NCBI RefSeq assembly: GCF_004138485.1
Contig: NZ_ML142848.1
Location: 594,640 to 658,639, forward strand
Reading direction: 5' to 3'
DNA from: Peristeroidobacter soli
GTDB taxonomy: Bacteria; Pseudomonadota; Gammaproteobacteria; Steroidobacterales; Steroidobacteraceae
DNA: 64,000 nt
Shown here: one piece after another, positions 15,873-24,542 of the stretch
Layout: each line of letters starts with the position of its first letter
Position numbering within the stretch: position 1 is the first letter of the stretch
Program-made: the position numbers and the translations under genes
Notes under the pieces: model-generated
The model's database searches: none
The model's input: the letters and a program-made list of their open reading frames with translations, nothing else
What the model was told of the DNA's origin: nothing

Positions 15873-15897
15873 CCGGGCGAGTAAAGATCTCGCCCGG
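15873..15897. terminator. Strong hairpin downstream of the M55 peptidase gene
   Basis: CCGGGCGAG and CTCGCCCGG are perfect 9-bp arms around a TAAAGAT loop, 56 bp beyond the peptidase stop. No T-tract follows on either strand, so it may stabilise a 3' end and not terminate by itself. Confidence 0.4.
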
Positions 15898-15952
15898 CTG
15901 CTCAGCTGCCTCGAGCCGGAGAAGCTTCCGCGCGGCGGCCGGCGGCGCTAGC

Positions 15953-17050
15953 TCACTCGAAGCCGTGATATTCCGACTTCCGGGCCGACTGCGCCGGCGC
16001 GGCGGCCGCGTGTCCGGATTCCGCGGCAAACCAGCGGCGATACAGCTCCTCCATCCCCTTGAATTTCAGATCGTCGGCATTCGGCAGCGCGTTCATCGGC
16101 GCCTGCTCGGCATCGGCGAAGGAAAAGGACAGTGCGGTAACGATGGGCCTGATGCGTCGGTAACCCTCCGCCATGTCGCTGGCGGTAAAAGAAACAGTCT
16201 CATTTTCATAGCTCACGCCGGGCATGCCCTTCAGCCACCGCATATTTGCTGGCGCCACCGCGCGCACGGCGATCCGCAACGGCCCCTCCGGGCGCATGAC
16301 CACCGCCGAACTCAATCGCTGTACCGCCAGCTTTGCCTGCTTGCGCATGGCTGCGTGCACCTGCTCCACGGGATAGAGCTCAGCGTCCGAAGCGCTCTTG
16401 GCCTTCTTGGTGGTCACATACTGCAGCCAGGGCATGGTTTTCAGATCGGCCGCGAGTCGATCGTCGCCGGACGCAAAAATCACTGGAATGCCCGCTCGCC
16501 CGTACAGCAATCCGACCAGCTCGGTTTCAGTGATCGAGTGACCGTTCACCAGCAATTCCATGCCGATCGTATAGGTGTGAGCCGCGAATCCACCGCTACC
16601 GCTCTTGCAATGCATGCCCACCACCGCGACGGCATCGAACTCGCTTTTTTGCGCGAGATCGAGATAGGCGTCGAAAGGCTCCGCGCGCGATATCAGCCGG
16701 GCGCGCTTATCCAGCTGGTCCACCAGAATGTCGGGCCCGGGATTGCCGCTGCCATGACCGTCGGCGACGACCACGGAAGCGGCACCGCCAGCAAACAAGC
16801 CTTCGATCACCGCATTGACGTCCGCGATCAACAGCGCCTGCCCTCGCGGATACGCCGGGTGGCCATATAAAAATGTATAGGGATCGTTTTGACCGGACAG
16901 CCCTTCCATGTCATGGATCAGCAGAACGCGTGGCCCTGGCCGGTCCGCAGCGTTGGCAAACTCAGTAGATAAAACACCGGTGAGCAGCACCAGCACCATG
17001 GCCAGCGCTCGCCCACGGAACGCTCCCCCCACGATTGAGAACACTTTCAT
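15953..17050 (-). CDS. M55-family D-aminopeptidase, exported
   Basis: A 365-residue protein with a signal peptide (about 1-34, ending FANAA). The DppA/M55 signatures are present in order: HDMEGLSG, VVVADGHGSGNPGPD, VAVVGMHCKSGSGGFAAHTYT and GHSITETELVGLLYGRAGIPVIFASGDDR. They supply the Asp, Glu and His ligands of the two zinc ions. The family removes N-terminal D-amino acids from short peptides, for example D-Ala-D-Ala fragments of peptidoglycan. Export suggests it works on cell-wall or environmental peptides. It is 3 bp downstream of the TPR-sulfotransferase stop on the same strand, so the two are likely co-transcribed. Confidence 0.88.
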   Translation of the reverse strand: MKVFSIVGGAFRGRALAMVLVLLTGVLSTEFANAADRPGPRVLLIHDMEGLSGQNDPYTFLYGHPAYPRGQALLIADVNAVIEGLFAGGAASVVVADGHGSGNPGPDILVDQLDKRARLISRAEPFDAYLDLAQKSEFDAVAVVGMHCKSGSGGFAAHTYTIGMELLVNGHSITETELVGLLYGRAGIPVIFASGDDRLAADLKTMPWLQYVTTKKAKSASDAELYPVEQVHAAMRKQAKLAVQRLSSAVVMRPEGPLRIAVRAVAPANMRWLKGMPGVSYENETVSFTASDMAEGYRRIRPIVTALSFSFADAEQAPMNALPNADDLKFKGMEELYRRWFAAESGHAAAAPAQSARKSEYHGFE

Positions 17051-17053
17051 TAA

Positions 17054-18742
17054 TCACTCCTCGACTTGAATGTATTTATAGTCACTCTCGCGCAACAATC
17101 GACGCAGCGGCTCCATCTGCTCTTCATAGTTGCGCCAGCGACCGACCGAACGCTGATAGATGGGCTGCCGGACCTGCCAGCGACTCGGTGTGCGGACGGT
17201 GCGGCCGGTTTGTTGGAAATCGAGACAGGCGGGATCCCATTCGAGCCCGCAGTAGTCGACCAGTGCGCGAGCGTGTGTCTCAGGATCCTTCACCAGCGCT
17301 TCGTAGCGCAGTTCGAACATCGGCAACGGCAACGACGCGCGCCAATGCGCCATGAGGCGGTCGTACTGCAGGAAGTACTGGCCGAAATGTTCCAGACTGG
17401 TGGTGAAATCGCTGTCCATGTCGAACAGCTCGATCAGGCAGGACAATCCCACGTCCATGGGGTCGCGTCGGCAATGGACGATGCGGGCATGCGGGAACAT
17501 CGTGGCAATCATGCCCAGGTGCATGAAGTTCACCGGCAGTTTATCGGTGACGCGCAATGCCTCCCCGGCATTCGCTTCGAGGCCGCGCAGATACTCCTGT
17601 GCCAGCGCGGCCAGCCTCGACGCGTCGAGCGTCGCAACGTTGGCCGGATAGCCCGGACGCAGTCCCTTGAGGATGCGCGGCATATCCTGCAATTCACCGG
17701 CACCGGACACTGAGCGATGACTGGCCAGGATCTGTTCGGTGAGCGTGGTGCCGGAGCGCGGCATGCCCACGATGAAGACCGGCCGCGCGGAATCGCCGCC
17801 ATGCGCAGTCGCCCGATCGAAGAAGGATCGTGAGAACGCGGCAATCGTTCGATCGATCTGCTCGGCGACGCGCCGTATTTCGAAACCTGCTCCGCGCTCC
17901 TGGACGATGCGTTTGGCGGCAATGAAATGTTCGAACGCGCGTGGGTACTGTCGCTCGCGATCGTAGTACTTGCCGATGCCGCTATGTAACCTGATACGTG
18001 CCCGCTCATCGATGTCGTCATCGGTCAGCAGTTGCTCGGCATCCCGGACAATCTCGGCGCTCGGCTCATAGGAGCGGACCGCGATCAAATTTGCCAGCGC
18101 GCCGGGGTGCCGGGGTCTGATCTCGAGGACGCGCTGATAATGCTCGGCAGCCTCGGTGAAGCGACCTTTCTGCTCCAGCAGCAAGCCGAGATTGATATGA
18201 GCGCGCACGAACCGGGGATCGATCTCCAACGCACGTTCATGCATGGCGACGGCACCGTCCGAATCGCGCTCTTCGTTCAAGGCGTTCGCAAGGTTATAGG
18301 CCGCGAGCGCCGAGAGCGGGTTCAGCTCCAGAGCCCGCCGATACAATTCGATCGCCCGCACCGGATCGCGAACCCGGAGGGCGTTTGCAAGATTGTTGAT
18401 GGAGTCCGCATGCGTGGGATCGACCTGCACGGCCCGCTCGAAACAGTCGAGCGCGGCTTCCTTGTCTTTCAGCCCCACCCACACCTGGCCGAGGTGGTTG
18501 TGAGCACGCGCATCGCCCGGCTCGATCTGGATTGCACGCTGTAGCAAGCGCAGAGCCTCCTGCGGATGGCCGGTCTGTTGCGCAATCAATCCCAGATAGT
18601 GAAGCGCGCGCGAATGATCCGGAAACTCCGCGAGCACTTCCTTGTAGACCGCGTAAGCAAAAGGAACATCGCCTTGCTTGTGTCTCAGGAAGGCCGCCTC
18701 GACTCTGCTGTCGGCGGCGGCGCGAGCGGCTGTGACGTTCAT
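17054..18742 (-). CDS. Tetratricopeptide repeat protein with C-terminal sulfotransferase domain
   Basis: A 562-residue protein. The first 290 residues are TPR units (for example SRALHYLGLIAQQTGHPQEALRLLQRAIQIEPGDARAHNHLGQVWVGLKDKEAALDCFERAVQVDP). From about 315 a sulfotransferase fold starts with the PAPS-binding loop VFIVGMPRSGTTLTEQILASH and continues with the 3'-phosphate motif region HCRRDPMDVGLSCL. The TPR part probably selects a protein or peptide acceptor, and the C-terminal part moves sulfate from PAPS to it. No signal peptide is seen. Its start codon is only 14 bp from that of the divergent beta-hydroxylase. An M55 peptidase gene follows 3 bp after its stop. Confidence 0.87.
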   Translation of the reverse strand: MNVTAARAAADSRVEAAFLRHKQGDVPFAYAVYKEVLAEFPDHSRALHYLGLIAQQTGHPQEALRLLQRAIQIEPGDARAHNHLGQVWVGLKDKEAALDCFERAVQVDPTHADSINNLANALRVRDPVRAIELYRRALELNPLSALAAYNLANALNEERDSDGAVAMHERALEIDPRFVRAHINLGLLLEQKGRFTEAAEHYQRVLEIRPRHPGALANLIAVRSYEPSAEIVRDAEQLLTDDDIDERARIRLHSGIGKYYDRERQYPRAFEHFIAAKRIVQERGAGFEIRRVAEQIDRTIAAFSRSFFDRATAHGGDSARPVFIVGMPRSGTTLTEQILASHRSVSGAGELQDMPRILKGLRPGYPANVATLDASRLAALAQEYLRGLEANAGEALRVTDKLPVNFMHLGMIATMFPHARIVHCRRDPMDVGLSCLIELFDMDSDFTTSLEHFGQYFLQYDRLMAHWRASLPLPMFELRYEALVKDPETHARALVDYCGLEWDPACLDFQQTGRTVRTPSRWQVRQPIYQRSVGRWRNYEEQMEPLRRLLRESDYKYIQVEE

Positions 18743-18756
18743 GCTAGAGTGCTCCC

Positions 18757-19305
18757 ATGCTGATCGGCGAACCCACCAGCCCGCTGGGCGAATACGACTG
18801 CACCGAGCTCACCCGGCGCGTATTGAGCGTCGAGGAACCGCAGTGGCACCAGGATGCCCGCCGTCAGCAGTCGTACGATGTTCATGCACAAACCCAATCG
18901 CTCATCCTGTTGTTCTGTTCGGGCTGGCCGAAGATTTCCATCGCACGCGCCAACGGCTGGGATCTGCTCGCCGACGTGGCCGTGCCGGTGATGGACCGGA
19001 TCATCGCCGACCACTATGCGCCCGGCGGTCAAGTACTGCGCGCCATGATGACGCGCTTGCCGCCCGGCGGCCGCATCGCCCGCCACCGCGACTCGCATCC
19101 ATCGTTCGCCATCGCGCATCGAATCCACGTGCCACTGCAAACGAATCCGCAAGTGGAGTTCGTCGTCGGCAATGAAATTGTTCCGCCTCGCGCTCATTTC
19201 GCCTTCGAACTGAATAACCGGGTCGAGCATCAAGTCATCAATCGCGGCACCGAGCCGCGCATCCACTTCATCTTCGACTACGCGCCTCCTCAGACTCAGT
19301 CATGA
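18757..19305 (+). CDS. Aspartyl/asparaginyl beta-hydroxylase-like dioxygenase
   Basis: A 182-residue double-stranded beta-helix protein matching the AspH/LpxO-type Fe(II)/2-oxoglutarate dioxygenase core: MMTRLPPGGRIARHRDSHPSFAIAHRIHVPLQTN, then VEFVVGNEIVPPRAHFAFELNNRVEHQVINRGTEPRIHFIFDY. The His of RHRD and the His of VEHQVINRG are the expected iron ligands, and the R of RIHFIF is the probable 2-oxoglutarate contact. Family members hydroxylate Asp/Asn in proteins or lipid acyl chains. It overlaps the next gene by 4 bp (ATGA) and is divergent from the sulfotransferase at a distance of only 14 bp. Confidence 0.83.
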   Translation: MLIGEPTSPLGEYDCTELTRRVLSVEEPQWHQDARRQQSYDVHAQTQSLILLFCSGWPKISIARANGWDLLADVAVPVMDRIIADHYAPGGQVLRAMMTRLPPGGRIARHRDSHPSFAIAHRIHVPLQTNPQVEFVVGNEIVPPRAHFAFELNNRVEHQVINRGTEPRIHFIFDYAPPQTQS

Positions 19306-20231
19306 ACCACGTTCCGCGGTTGTTGGCATCGTCGGTGGTTCGTGGCAGTCGACTCGGCCAGAGTCACGGCGGACTGTTCCTGGTCGATATGGTCGAAGGC
19401 ACGATCGAGCAAAAGCTCGACTGGAACCGGACCGACATCGATATCAGCGGACGCGGCGGCGATCGCGGCTTGCGCGGCATCGCCTTTCATCGGGACAACA
19501 TCATCGTCGCGGCCAATGCCGAGATCCTGTTTCTCGATCGGGCGTTCAATTGGACCGACACGTACACCTGCCGCTTCCTGCGTCATTGCCACGAGATTGC
19601 CGTGCATGGCGAGCTGCTGTTCGTCACTTCCACCGGCTTCGACAGCATCCTGACGTTCGATCTGCGCTCGCGAACGTTCGTGCAGGGACTGCAGTTGCGC
19701 TATGAGGCGGGTACTGCCAAGGCGCTCGCTTACGATCCGCAAGCGGCGCAGGGCCCCGCCCCGAGTCAGGCACTGCACATCAACAGCGTCACCGCCACAT
19801 CCACGGGAATCCATGTCAGCGGCTTGCGCATGCAACAGTTGCTGCGCCTTCGGGGCGAAGAGGTGGTCGCCGTGGCGAGCCTGCCCACGGGAACTCACAA
19901 CGCTCAGTTGCTGGCCGGCGGACTGATCTACAACGATACCGCCGCCGACCGGGTCTGCTTCCATAGCGGGGGACGAATCGTGACGATGAGCGTGCCTGGC
20001 TACCCGCATGAGCAAATACTCAATTCAGAACGCGTCGATGCGGGCGTCGCGCGGCCAGGCTTCGCGCGCGGTCTGTGCGAAGTCGCTCCGGGCATGATCG
20101 CGGTCGGTTCATCTCCCTCGACGCTATCCATCCACGACCTGAGGAGCGGCACCCGAGTGCTGAGCAGAAATCTGTCCATGGACGTTCGCAATGCCATCCA
20201 TGGCCTGGCAGTCTGGCCGTACGAAGAGTGA
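19302..20231 (+). CDS. Beta-propeller-like protein of unknown function
   Basis: A 309-residue protein without signal peptide. Regular short strand motifs about 45 residues apart (HGGLFLVDMVEG, GIAFHRDNIIVAANAEILFLDR, ELLFVTSTGFDSILTFDLRSRTF, HINSVTATSTGIHVSGLRM, GLIYNDTAADRVCFHSGG, GMIAVGSSPSTLSIHDLRSG) suggest a six- or seven-bladed propeller. I know of propeller proteins beside sulfotransferases and hydroxylases but cannot name this one. It is coupled to the beta-hydroxylase by an ATGA overlap, so a role as scaffold or substrate recognition partner is plausible. Its stop is 9 bp from the convergent CocE-like gene. Confidence 0.6.
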   Translation: MNHVPRLLASSVVRGSRLGQSHGGLFLVDMVEGTIEQKLDWNRTDIDISGRGGDRGLRGIAFHRDNIIVAANAEILFLDRAFNWTDTYTCRFLRHCHEIAVHGELLFVTSTGFDSILTFDLRSRTFVQGLQLRYEAGTAKALAYDPQAAQGPAPSQALHINSVTATSTGIHVSGLRMQQLLRLRGEEVVAVASLPTGTHNAQLLAGGLIYNDTAADRVCFHSGGRIVTMSVPGYPHEQILNSERVDAGVARPGFARGLCEVAPGMIAVGSSPSTLSIHDLRSGTRVLSRNLSMDVRNAIHGLAVWPYEE

Positions 20232-20240
20232 TGCGATCAG

Positions 20241-22232
20241 TCATGGTTCGCCCCTCGAGAAAGGAGACTCGCTGGCATCGCCGAGCACCGGTAAGCGCAA
20301 CATGGAGCGAGTCGCCTCGCCCAGATGAACCGCCAGTGCCGGCGCGGGATCGCGTTCCTGGCCGAGTGTGTTGCCTCGATCCGCGCCGGCAATCGTCAGT
20401 CGCAATCGGTCCCCCTGTCGAAACACGCGCCCCACTGCGAGCATCGTGAATTCCAGTGCTGCCGGCGTTGCCGACAGCGGCGGCGTCGCAGCGATGTCGA
20501 CGGACTGCGAGCTGGGAAAGGGCAATCCGAAATTCCGATACGGCGGCTGCCCCAAGGTTCGATGCGAGGCACGGAGCAGACCGTCGGAGATCAACCTCGA
20601 CGTCCCGTCCTCCGAAACGACAGTCAGATACGCATGCACGTCGGCATCGGCGGCGTTCTGCGACGACAGCCAGAGTTTCACCACGGGAATCCCGGCCACA
20701 TACAGGTCGCGCGCCAGCGGTGGCGACGTGTAAGTGAGCGATCTCATGTCGTTGCTGGTGACGGCGACGTCATAAACATTGCCACCCCAGCGCGTTCCGA
20801 GACTCCCGACTGTCGCGTCATAGCTGACGGTCCACGACTGACTCGACGACGCCTCGTCCGGCGACACCCCCAACGAGCCGTCGTACTGAGATAGCACCGT
20901 GTTGGAAACCTTTCCGGAAAGATACAGATCCCGGTACTGCGCCTGGCGCGATGGCCAACCATCGGCGCTGAACCATTCCGTGTGCCGCGGATCTCGCTGC
21001 AGACCGAACTGAACGGCCGGGCGTCGCTCAGCGTCGTTGGGCACCTTGCGCAGCCAATGATCGAACCATCGCAAGGTCTCGCGTGTTACCAGCCGATCAC
21101 GCTCGATATCGCGCGGATCGTTCGGCGCCGGACCGGACCTGCCATGCGGATACGGCCCGTAAATCAATTTCCTCGGCACGCTCAGATTGGCGTACCAGAG
21201 CAGCATGTCGTTGGCATAGATGTCATGCCAGCCGCCCGACAGCAGCGTCGGAATGCCACTGGCGTTGACTCGATCCAGCACGGTGTAGAGGTTGTTCTGC
21301 CCCTGCAGCTGATAGCGATCGATGAACGGCAGCGCGTCCCGGACCACGCCGACGGTCGCGAAGCTGTCCAGATGTTTGAAATATTCGTCGTCGACGCCGG
21401 CGCGATGCTCCTCGATCGCTCGCCGTAACAGCACCTGCTTGGGGTCCGCGTCGACCGCCGAGATGTTGGTGATCGGCGCGTTGGGATCCGTCGAACGATT
21501 GTCGAGCTTCGCAACGTTCTGTACCCAACCGCCCTGCCAGCCGCTACGAAAAATGCCGCCCATCGCGTAAGCGGAGTTCGGTCCGTCGAAGAAGGCATAC
21601 ACCATCGACAACGCCTTCAACGCGGGAGGATTCTCCGCCGCCACTCTCGGCTGCACTTCACCGAGATAGGACGAGCCCAGCATCCCGACTGTGCCATCGC
21701 TCCAACGCTGCCGGGCAATCCAGCCAATGAGATCGAAACCGTCCTTGCCCTCGATGTCGTCTCCCTCGGCGTGCGACGGTCCGAACGACGCACCCGAGCC
21801 GCGCACATCCGCGACGACCAGCGCATAGCCGTATGCCAGCAGCAACTCGGACCGCACGGCATTATCGGAGATCGTCATCAAGCCACGCGCATCGGTGGGC
21901 GAGTATTTGTCGTTCTTGGTGCCGCCCTCTGGCAACGGTCGCGATCGACCGTAGCGCGTGTACTCCAGCACCACAGGAAAGCGACCGCGGACCACTTTGC
22001 CGTCGCGTGCCGGCAAGTAGTAGTCGACTGCCAGCTGCACGCCGTCCCGCATCGTCACATAGACGGAGCGCCGGATCGCTTGTCGATAGATAAACGGCTC
22101 ATCGCGTCGATACTCGCCGACACCGGCTGCCACGGTGGACAGCCCCGCCACGGATTGCACCGGCGCGGCGTGCGCAACGACCGATACAAACAGCGCCACG
22201 AAGATCGACAGCGATTGGATGACTCGACTCAA
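20241..22232 (-). CDS. CocE/NonD family hydrolase (X-Pro dipeptidyl-peptidase type, S15), exported
   Basis: A 663-residue alpha/beta-hydrolase with a signal peptide (SRVIQSLSIFVALFVSVVAHAA). The nucleophile elbow is GMLGSSYLG after the strand region YALVVADVRGSGAS. A late Asp/His pair is suggested by PRKLIYGPYPHGRSG, and the C-terminal jelly-roll (DVHAYLTVVSEDGTSRLISDGLLRASHR ... GDRLRLTIAGADRGN) is typical of X-Pro dipeptidyl-peptidases and CocE esterases. The start is a TTG at 22232; GAGGTG, overlapping the stop of the S9 peptidase, serves as SD. It is the last gene of the peptide-use operon, consistent with cleaving after proline or releasing N-terminal dipeptides. Confidence 0.85.
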   Translation of the reverse strand: MSRVIQSLSIFVALFVSVVAHAAPVQSVAGLSTVAAGVGEYRRDEPFIYRQAIRRSVYVTMRDGVQLAVDYYLPARDGKVVRGRFPVVLEYTRYGRSRPLPEGGTKNDKYSPTDARGLMTISDNAVRSELLLAYGYALVVADVRGSGASFGPSHAEGDDIEGKDGFDLIGWIARQRWSDGTVGMLGSSYLGEVQPRVAAENPPALKALSMVYAFFDGPNSAYAMGGIFRSGWQGGWVQNVAKLDNRSTDPNAPITNISAVDADPKQVLLRRAIEEHRAGVDDEYFKHLDSFATVGVVRDALPFIDRYQLQGQNNLYTVLDRVNASGIPTLLSGGWHDIYANDMLLWYANLSVPRKLIYGPYPHGRSGPAPNDPRDIERDRLVTRETLRWFDHWLRKVPNDAERRPAVQFGLQRDPRHTEWFSADGWPSRQAQYRDLYLSGKVSNTVLSQYDGSLGVSPDEASSSQSWTVSYDATVGSLGTRWGGNVYDVAVTSNDMRSLTYTSPPLARDLYVAGIPVVKLWLSSQNAADADVHAYLTVVSEDGTSRLISDGLLRASHRTLGQPPYRNFGLPFPSSQSVDIAATPPLSATPAALEFTMLAVGRVFRQGDRLRLTIAGADRGNTLGQERDPAPALAVHLGEATRSMLRLPVLGDASESPFSRGEP

Positions 22233-22241
22233 GTGAACACC

Positions 22242-24542
22242 TCACTGCATCTGAAGCCGCAGCACGAACTCTCTCGGCGGCGTGACGCCCATCAGGTTCT
22301 GCACGAAATAATCCCACCGTCGGCGCAGGAAGTAAGGATCGTAGCTGGCCGAGGGCGCCTTGGGATTGCCCAGATCGACCAGGCCGTGATTGCGGTTGGG
22401 CAGAATCAGCATGTCGAAGTCCTTGTTCGCGGCAATCAGCGCGTCAGCCAGCTGCAGCATGTTGCTGACGTGGACGTTGTCGTCCAGGTCGCCGTGGACC
22501 AACAGCAACCGTCCCCGCAGTTGCGAGGCGAGCGCCGCGTTGGCTTGATTCAGATAGTTGTCGCCGACCGGATAGCCCTGGAACCGTTCGCCCCATTCCG
22601 CCCAGTAGCTGCGCTGATCGTGATTGCCGGCGGACGACACCGCTACTTTATAGAACTCCGGATACTTCAACATGGCTCGAGCCGATGCATAGCCGCCGCC
22701 GGAGTGACCGTAAATGCCGACGCGCTCCAGATCGATGAACGAGTAGCGCCCGGCCAATGTCTCGATCGCGGCGACGTGATCCTCCAGCGCGCCGGCCGCG
22801 CCCATGTTGCCGTAGGCGTACTCACGAAAAGCTCGCGACCGCCAGGGTGTGCCTCTGCCATCGACCGTGATGACGATGAAGCCCAACTCCGCGAGTGCCA
22901 GGTCGTCTTCACGATGAGCGCTGCCTTCCAGACTGAAGGTTTTCGGGGTGCGAATGTGCTGCGGCCCGGGATAGATCGCATCCAGCACCGGATAGCGACG
23001 TTTCGGATCGAAGTTGGACGGACGCAGGATCATGCCGTACAGATCCGTTCGACCGTCGCTGGCCTTGACCGTGAAAGGCTCCGGAAAACGCCAGCCTGTG
23101 GCCAGCAACGGCGCAAGATCCGCTTTTTGAAGTGTCCGCACCGCCCGTCCATCCGCGGCACGCAACACCGTCACCGGCGCCAGATCGATTCGGGAATACG
23201 TGTCGACGAAGTATCGTCCGTTAGGCGAGAACACGATGCTGTGATCGGCCGGCTCGGGGGTCAGCAACTTCGGCCTGGCACCCTCCAATCCGACGCGATA
23301 CAGAAATCTCAGGTAGGGATCCTGGCCCGTCTCCGCGCCGCCCGCGGTGAAATAAATCTGTCCCCGTTCTGCATCGATGTAGTGAATGTCGCGCACCGCC
23401 CAGTTGCCGCGAGTCAATTGCTTTTTGATGGCACCGGTCCGCCCATCGACCAGGTAAAGGTGGTTCCAGCCATCGCGCTCAGAGGTCCACAGCAGATCGT
23501 TGCCTATCATCCGCAGCTGCGAGTTGCGATTGATGTATGTATCGGTAAGCTCCTCCAGCGCAGTCCGCACTTGCGCAGTGCTCGCATCGGCGACGTGCAG
23601 CCTGGCGCTCTTGAATCCTCTCGTCTCCTCCAGAAAAAACACTTGCGTGCCGCGCTCGTTCCAGCCCATCTGCAATGGGAAGCTGGTCATGCGTACGAAC
23701 GGAGCAAGATCGAGCGGCTGCACCTGCGCGCTGCGCAGATCCACGAGCACCATCTTCACCTTTGGCACCCCGGCATCCCCGGGCATCGGATACGGGAATC
23801 GGTGCATCCGTGGGCGCGCTTCAGGCACCGTTTGCAACATGCCGATCTCCGTCACCTCTCGCGCATCGATGCGGTATGTCAGCAGCCGCGTCGAATCCGG
23901 TGAGAAAACGACTTCGATCTCGGGTGGATTCTTGCGCAGAGCGTCGGTGACCGGCGTCAAGCTGATGCCGCTGTCGCTGGCGTAGTCGTTGCGTGGTTCG
24001 CCATCGTGGGTCAGCGCACGCTCCTGGTTGGTCTGTGTATCGCGCGACCAGAGATTGTGGTCGCGAATGAAAACCGCCCAGCGCCGGTCCGGAGACAACA
24101 CTTCTCCGGGCTTCGCACCCACCGGTTGTTGCTGGACCGAGCAGCGATAAGCGCTGAGCTCACAACGCCAGCTCACATCGTCCAGCATGAAGGCAATGGA
24201 CTCGTCGTTGTCACCAAACTCGATCGAGTCGAACGGCAGGTCCCGCGCGCTGTACACCTTGCTCGCAGTGGAGATGCCAGCGGCCAGCCGCGCGTGATCG
24301 AACGCAGGTTGCTGCGTACCGCGCGCCGGATCGACGCGCAGGAACGTTTTCACGCCGGCATGCTCATCGAGGTACCAGAACTGATCGCCCTGACCGATCC
24401 AATGCGGATCGAGACTGGTGCGAGAAACCAGCGTGTGCGCGCTCTGCATGCGAGCCGCCCGTTCGTAGTCCGATATCGTGCCCTGCGCGAACACCGCAGA
24501 GCTCAATCCGCACAAGCACAGAACTGACCAGGCACATTTCAT
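22242..24542 (-). CDS. S9 family prolyl peptidase, DPP-IV-like, exported
   Basis: A 766-residue protein with a signal peptide (MKCAWSVLCLCGLSSAVFAQ), an N-terminal eight-bladed propeller of DPP-IV type (residues about 30-500) and a C-terminal alpha/beta-hydrolase domain. The catalytic residues are the Ser in GHSGGGYAS, the Asp in HGDLDDNVHVSN and the His in LPNRNHGLVD. Dipeptidyl peptidase IV-like enzymes release X-Pro or X-Ala dipeptides from peptide N-termini in the periplasm; some S9 relatives open lasso peptides. Its ATG lies in a 4-bp overlap with the amidohydrolase stop, and the CocE-like gene follows 9 bp after its own stop. Confidence 0.9.
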   Translation of the reverse strand: MKCAWSVLCLCGLSSAVFAQGTISDYERAARMQSAHTLVSRTSLDPHWIGQGDQFWYLDEHAGVKTFLRVDPARGTQQPAFDHARLAAGISTASKVYSARDLPFDSIEFGDNDESIAFMLDDVSWRCELSAYRCSVQQQPVGAKPGEVLSPDRRWAVFIRDHNLWSRDTQTNQERALTHDGEPRNDYASDSGISLTPVTDALRKNPPEIEVVFSPDSTRLLTYRIDAREVTEIGMLQTVPEARPRMHRFPYPMPGDAGVPKVKMVLVDLRSAQVQPLDLAPFVRMTSFPLQMGWNERGTQVFFLEETRGFKSARLHVADASTAQVRTALEELTDTYINRNSQLRMIGNDLLWTSERDGWNHLYLVDGRTGAIKKQLTRGNWAVRDIHYIDAERGQIYFTAGGAETGQDPYLRFLYRVGLEGARPKLLTPEPADHSIVFSPNGRYFVDTYSRIDLAPVTVLRAADGRAVRTLQKADLAPLLATGWRFPEPFTVKASDGRTDLYGMILRPSNFDPKRRYPVLDAIYPGPQHIRTPKTFSLEGSAHREDDLALAELGFIVITVDGRGTPWRSRAFREYAYGNMGAAGALEDHVAAIETLAGRYSFIDLERVGIYGHSGGGYASARAMLKYPEFYKVAVSSAGNHDQRSYWAEWGERFQGYPVGDNYLNQANAALASQLRGRLLLVHGDLDDNVHVSNMLQLADALIAANKDFDMLILPNRNHGLVDLGNPKAPSASYDPYFLRRRWDYFVQNLMGVTPPREFVLRLQMQ

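Larger units (their letters stand above)
15394..15951. other. Sparse interval with one short reading frame and two hairpins
   Basis: This 558-bp stretch between the HTH pair and the M55 peptidase gene holds one plausible small gene on the minus strand (15452-15640), an inverted repeat at 15657-15677 and a strong hairpin at 15873-15897. The other short open frames here have no recognisable features and I did not call them. Confidence 0.5.

Noticed and set aside
21771-23903. Open frame of about 710 codons antisense to the CocE-like and S9 peptidase genes
   Set aside because: It crosses two well-defined genes on the opposite strand, is Arg/His/Gln-rich and shows no recognisable motif.
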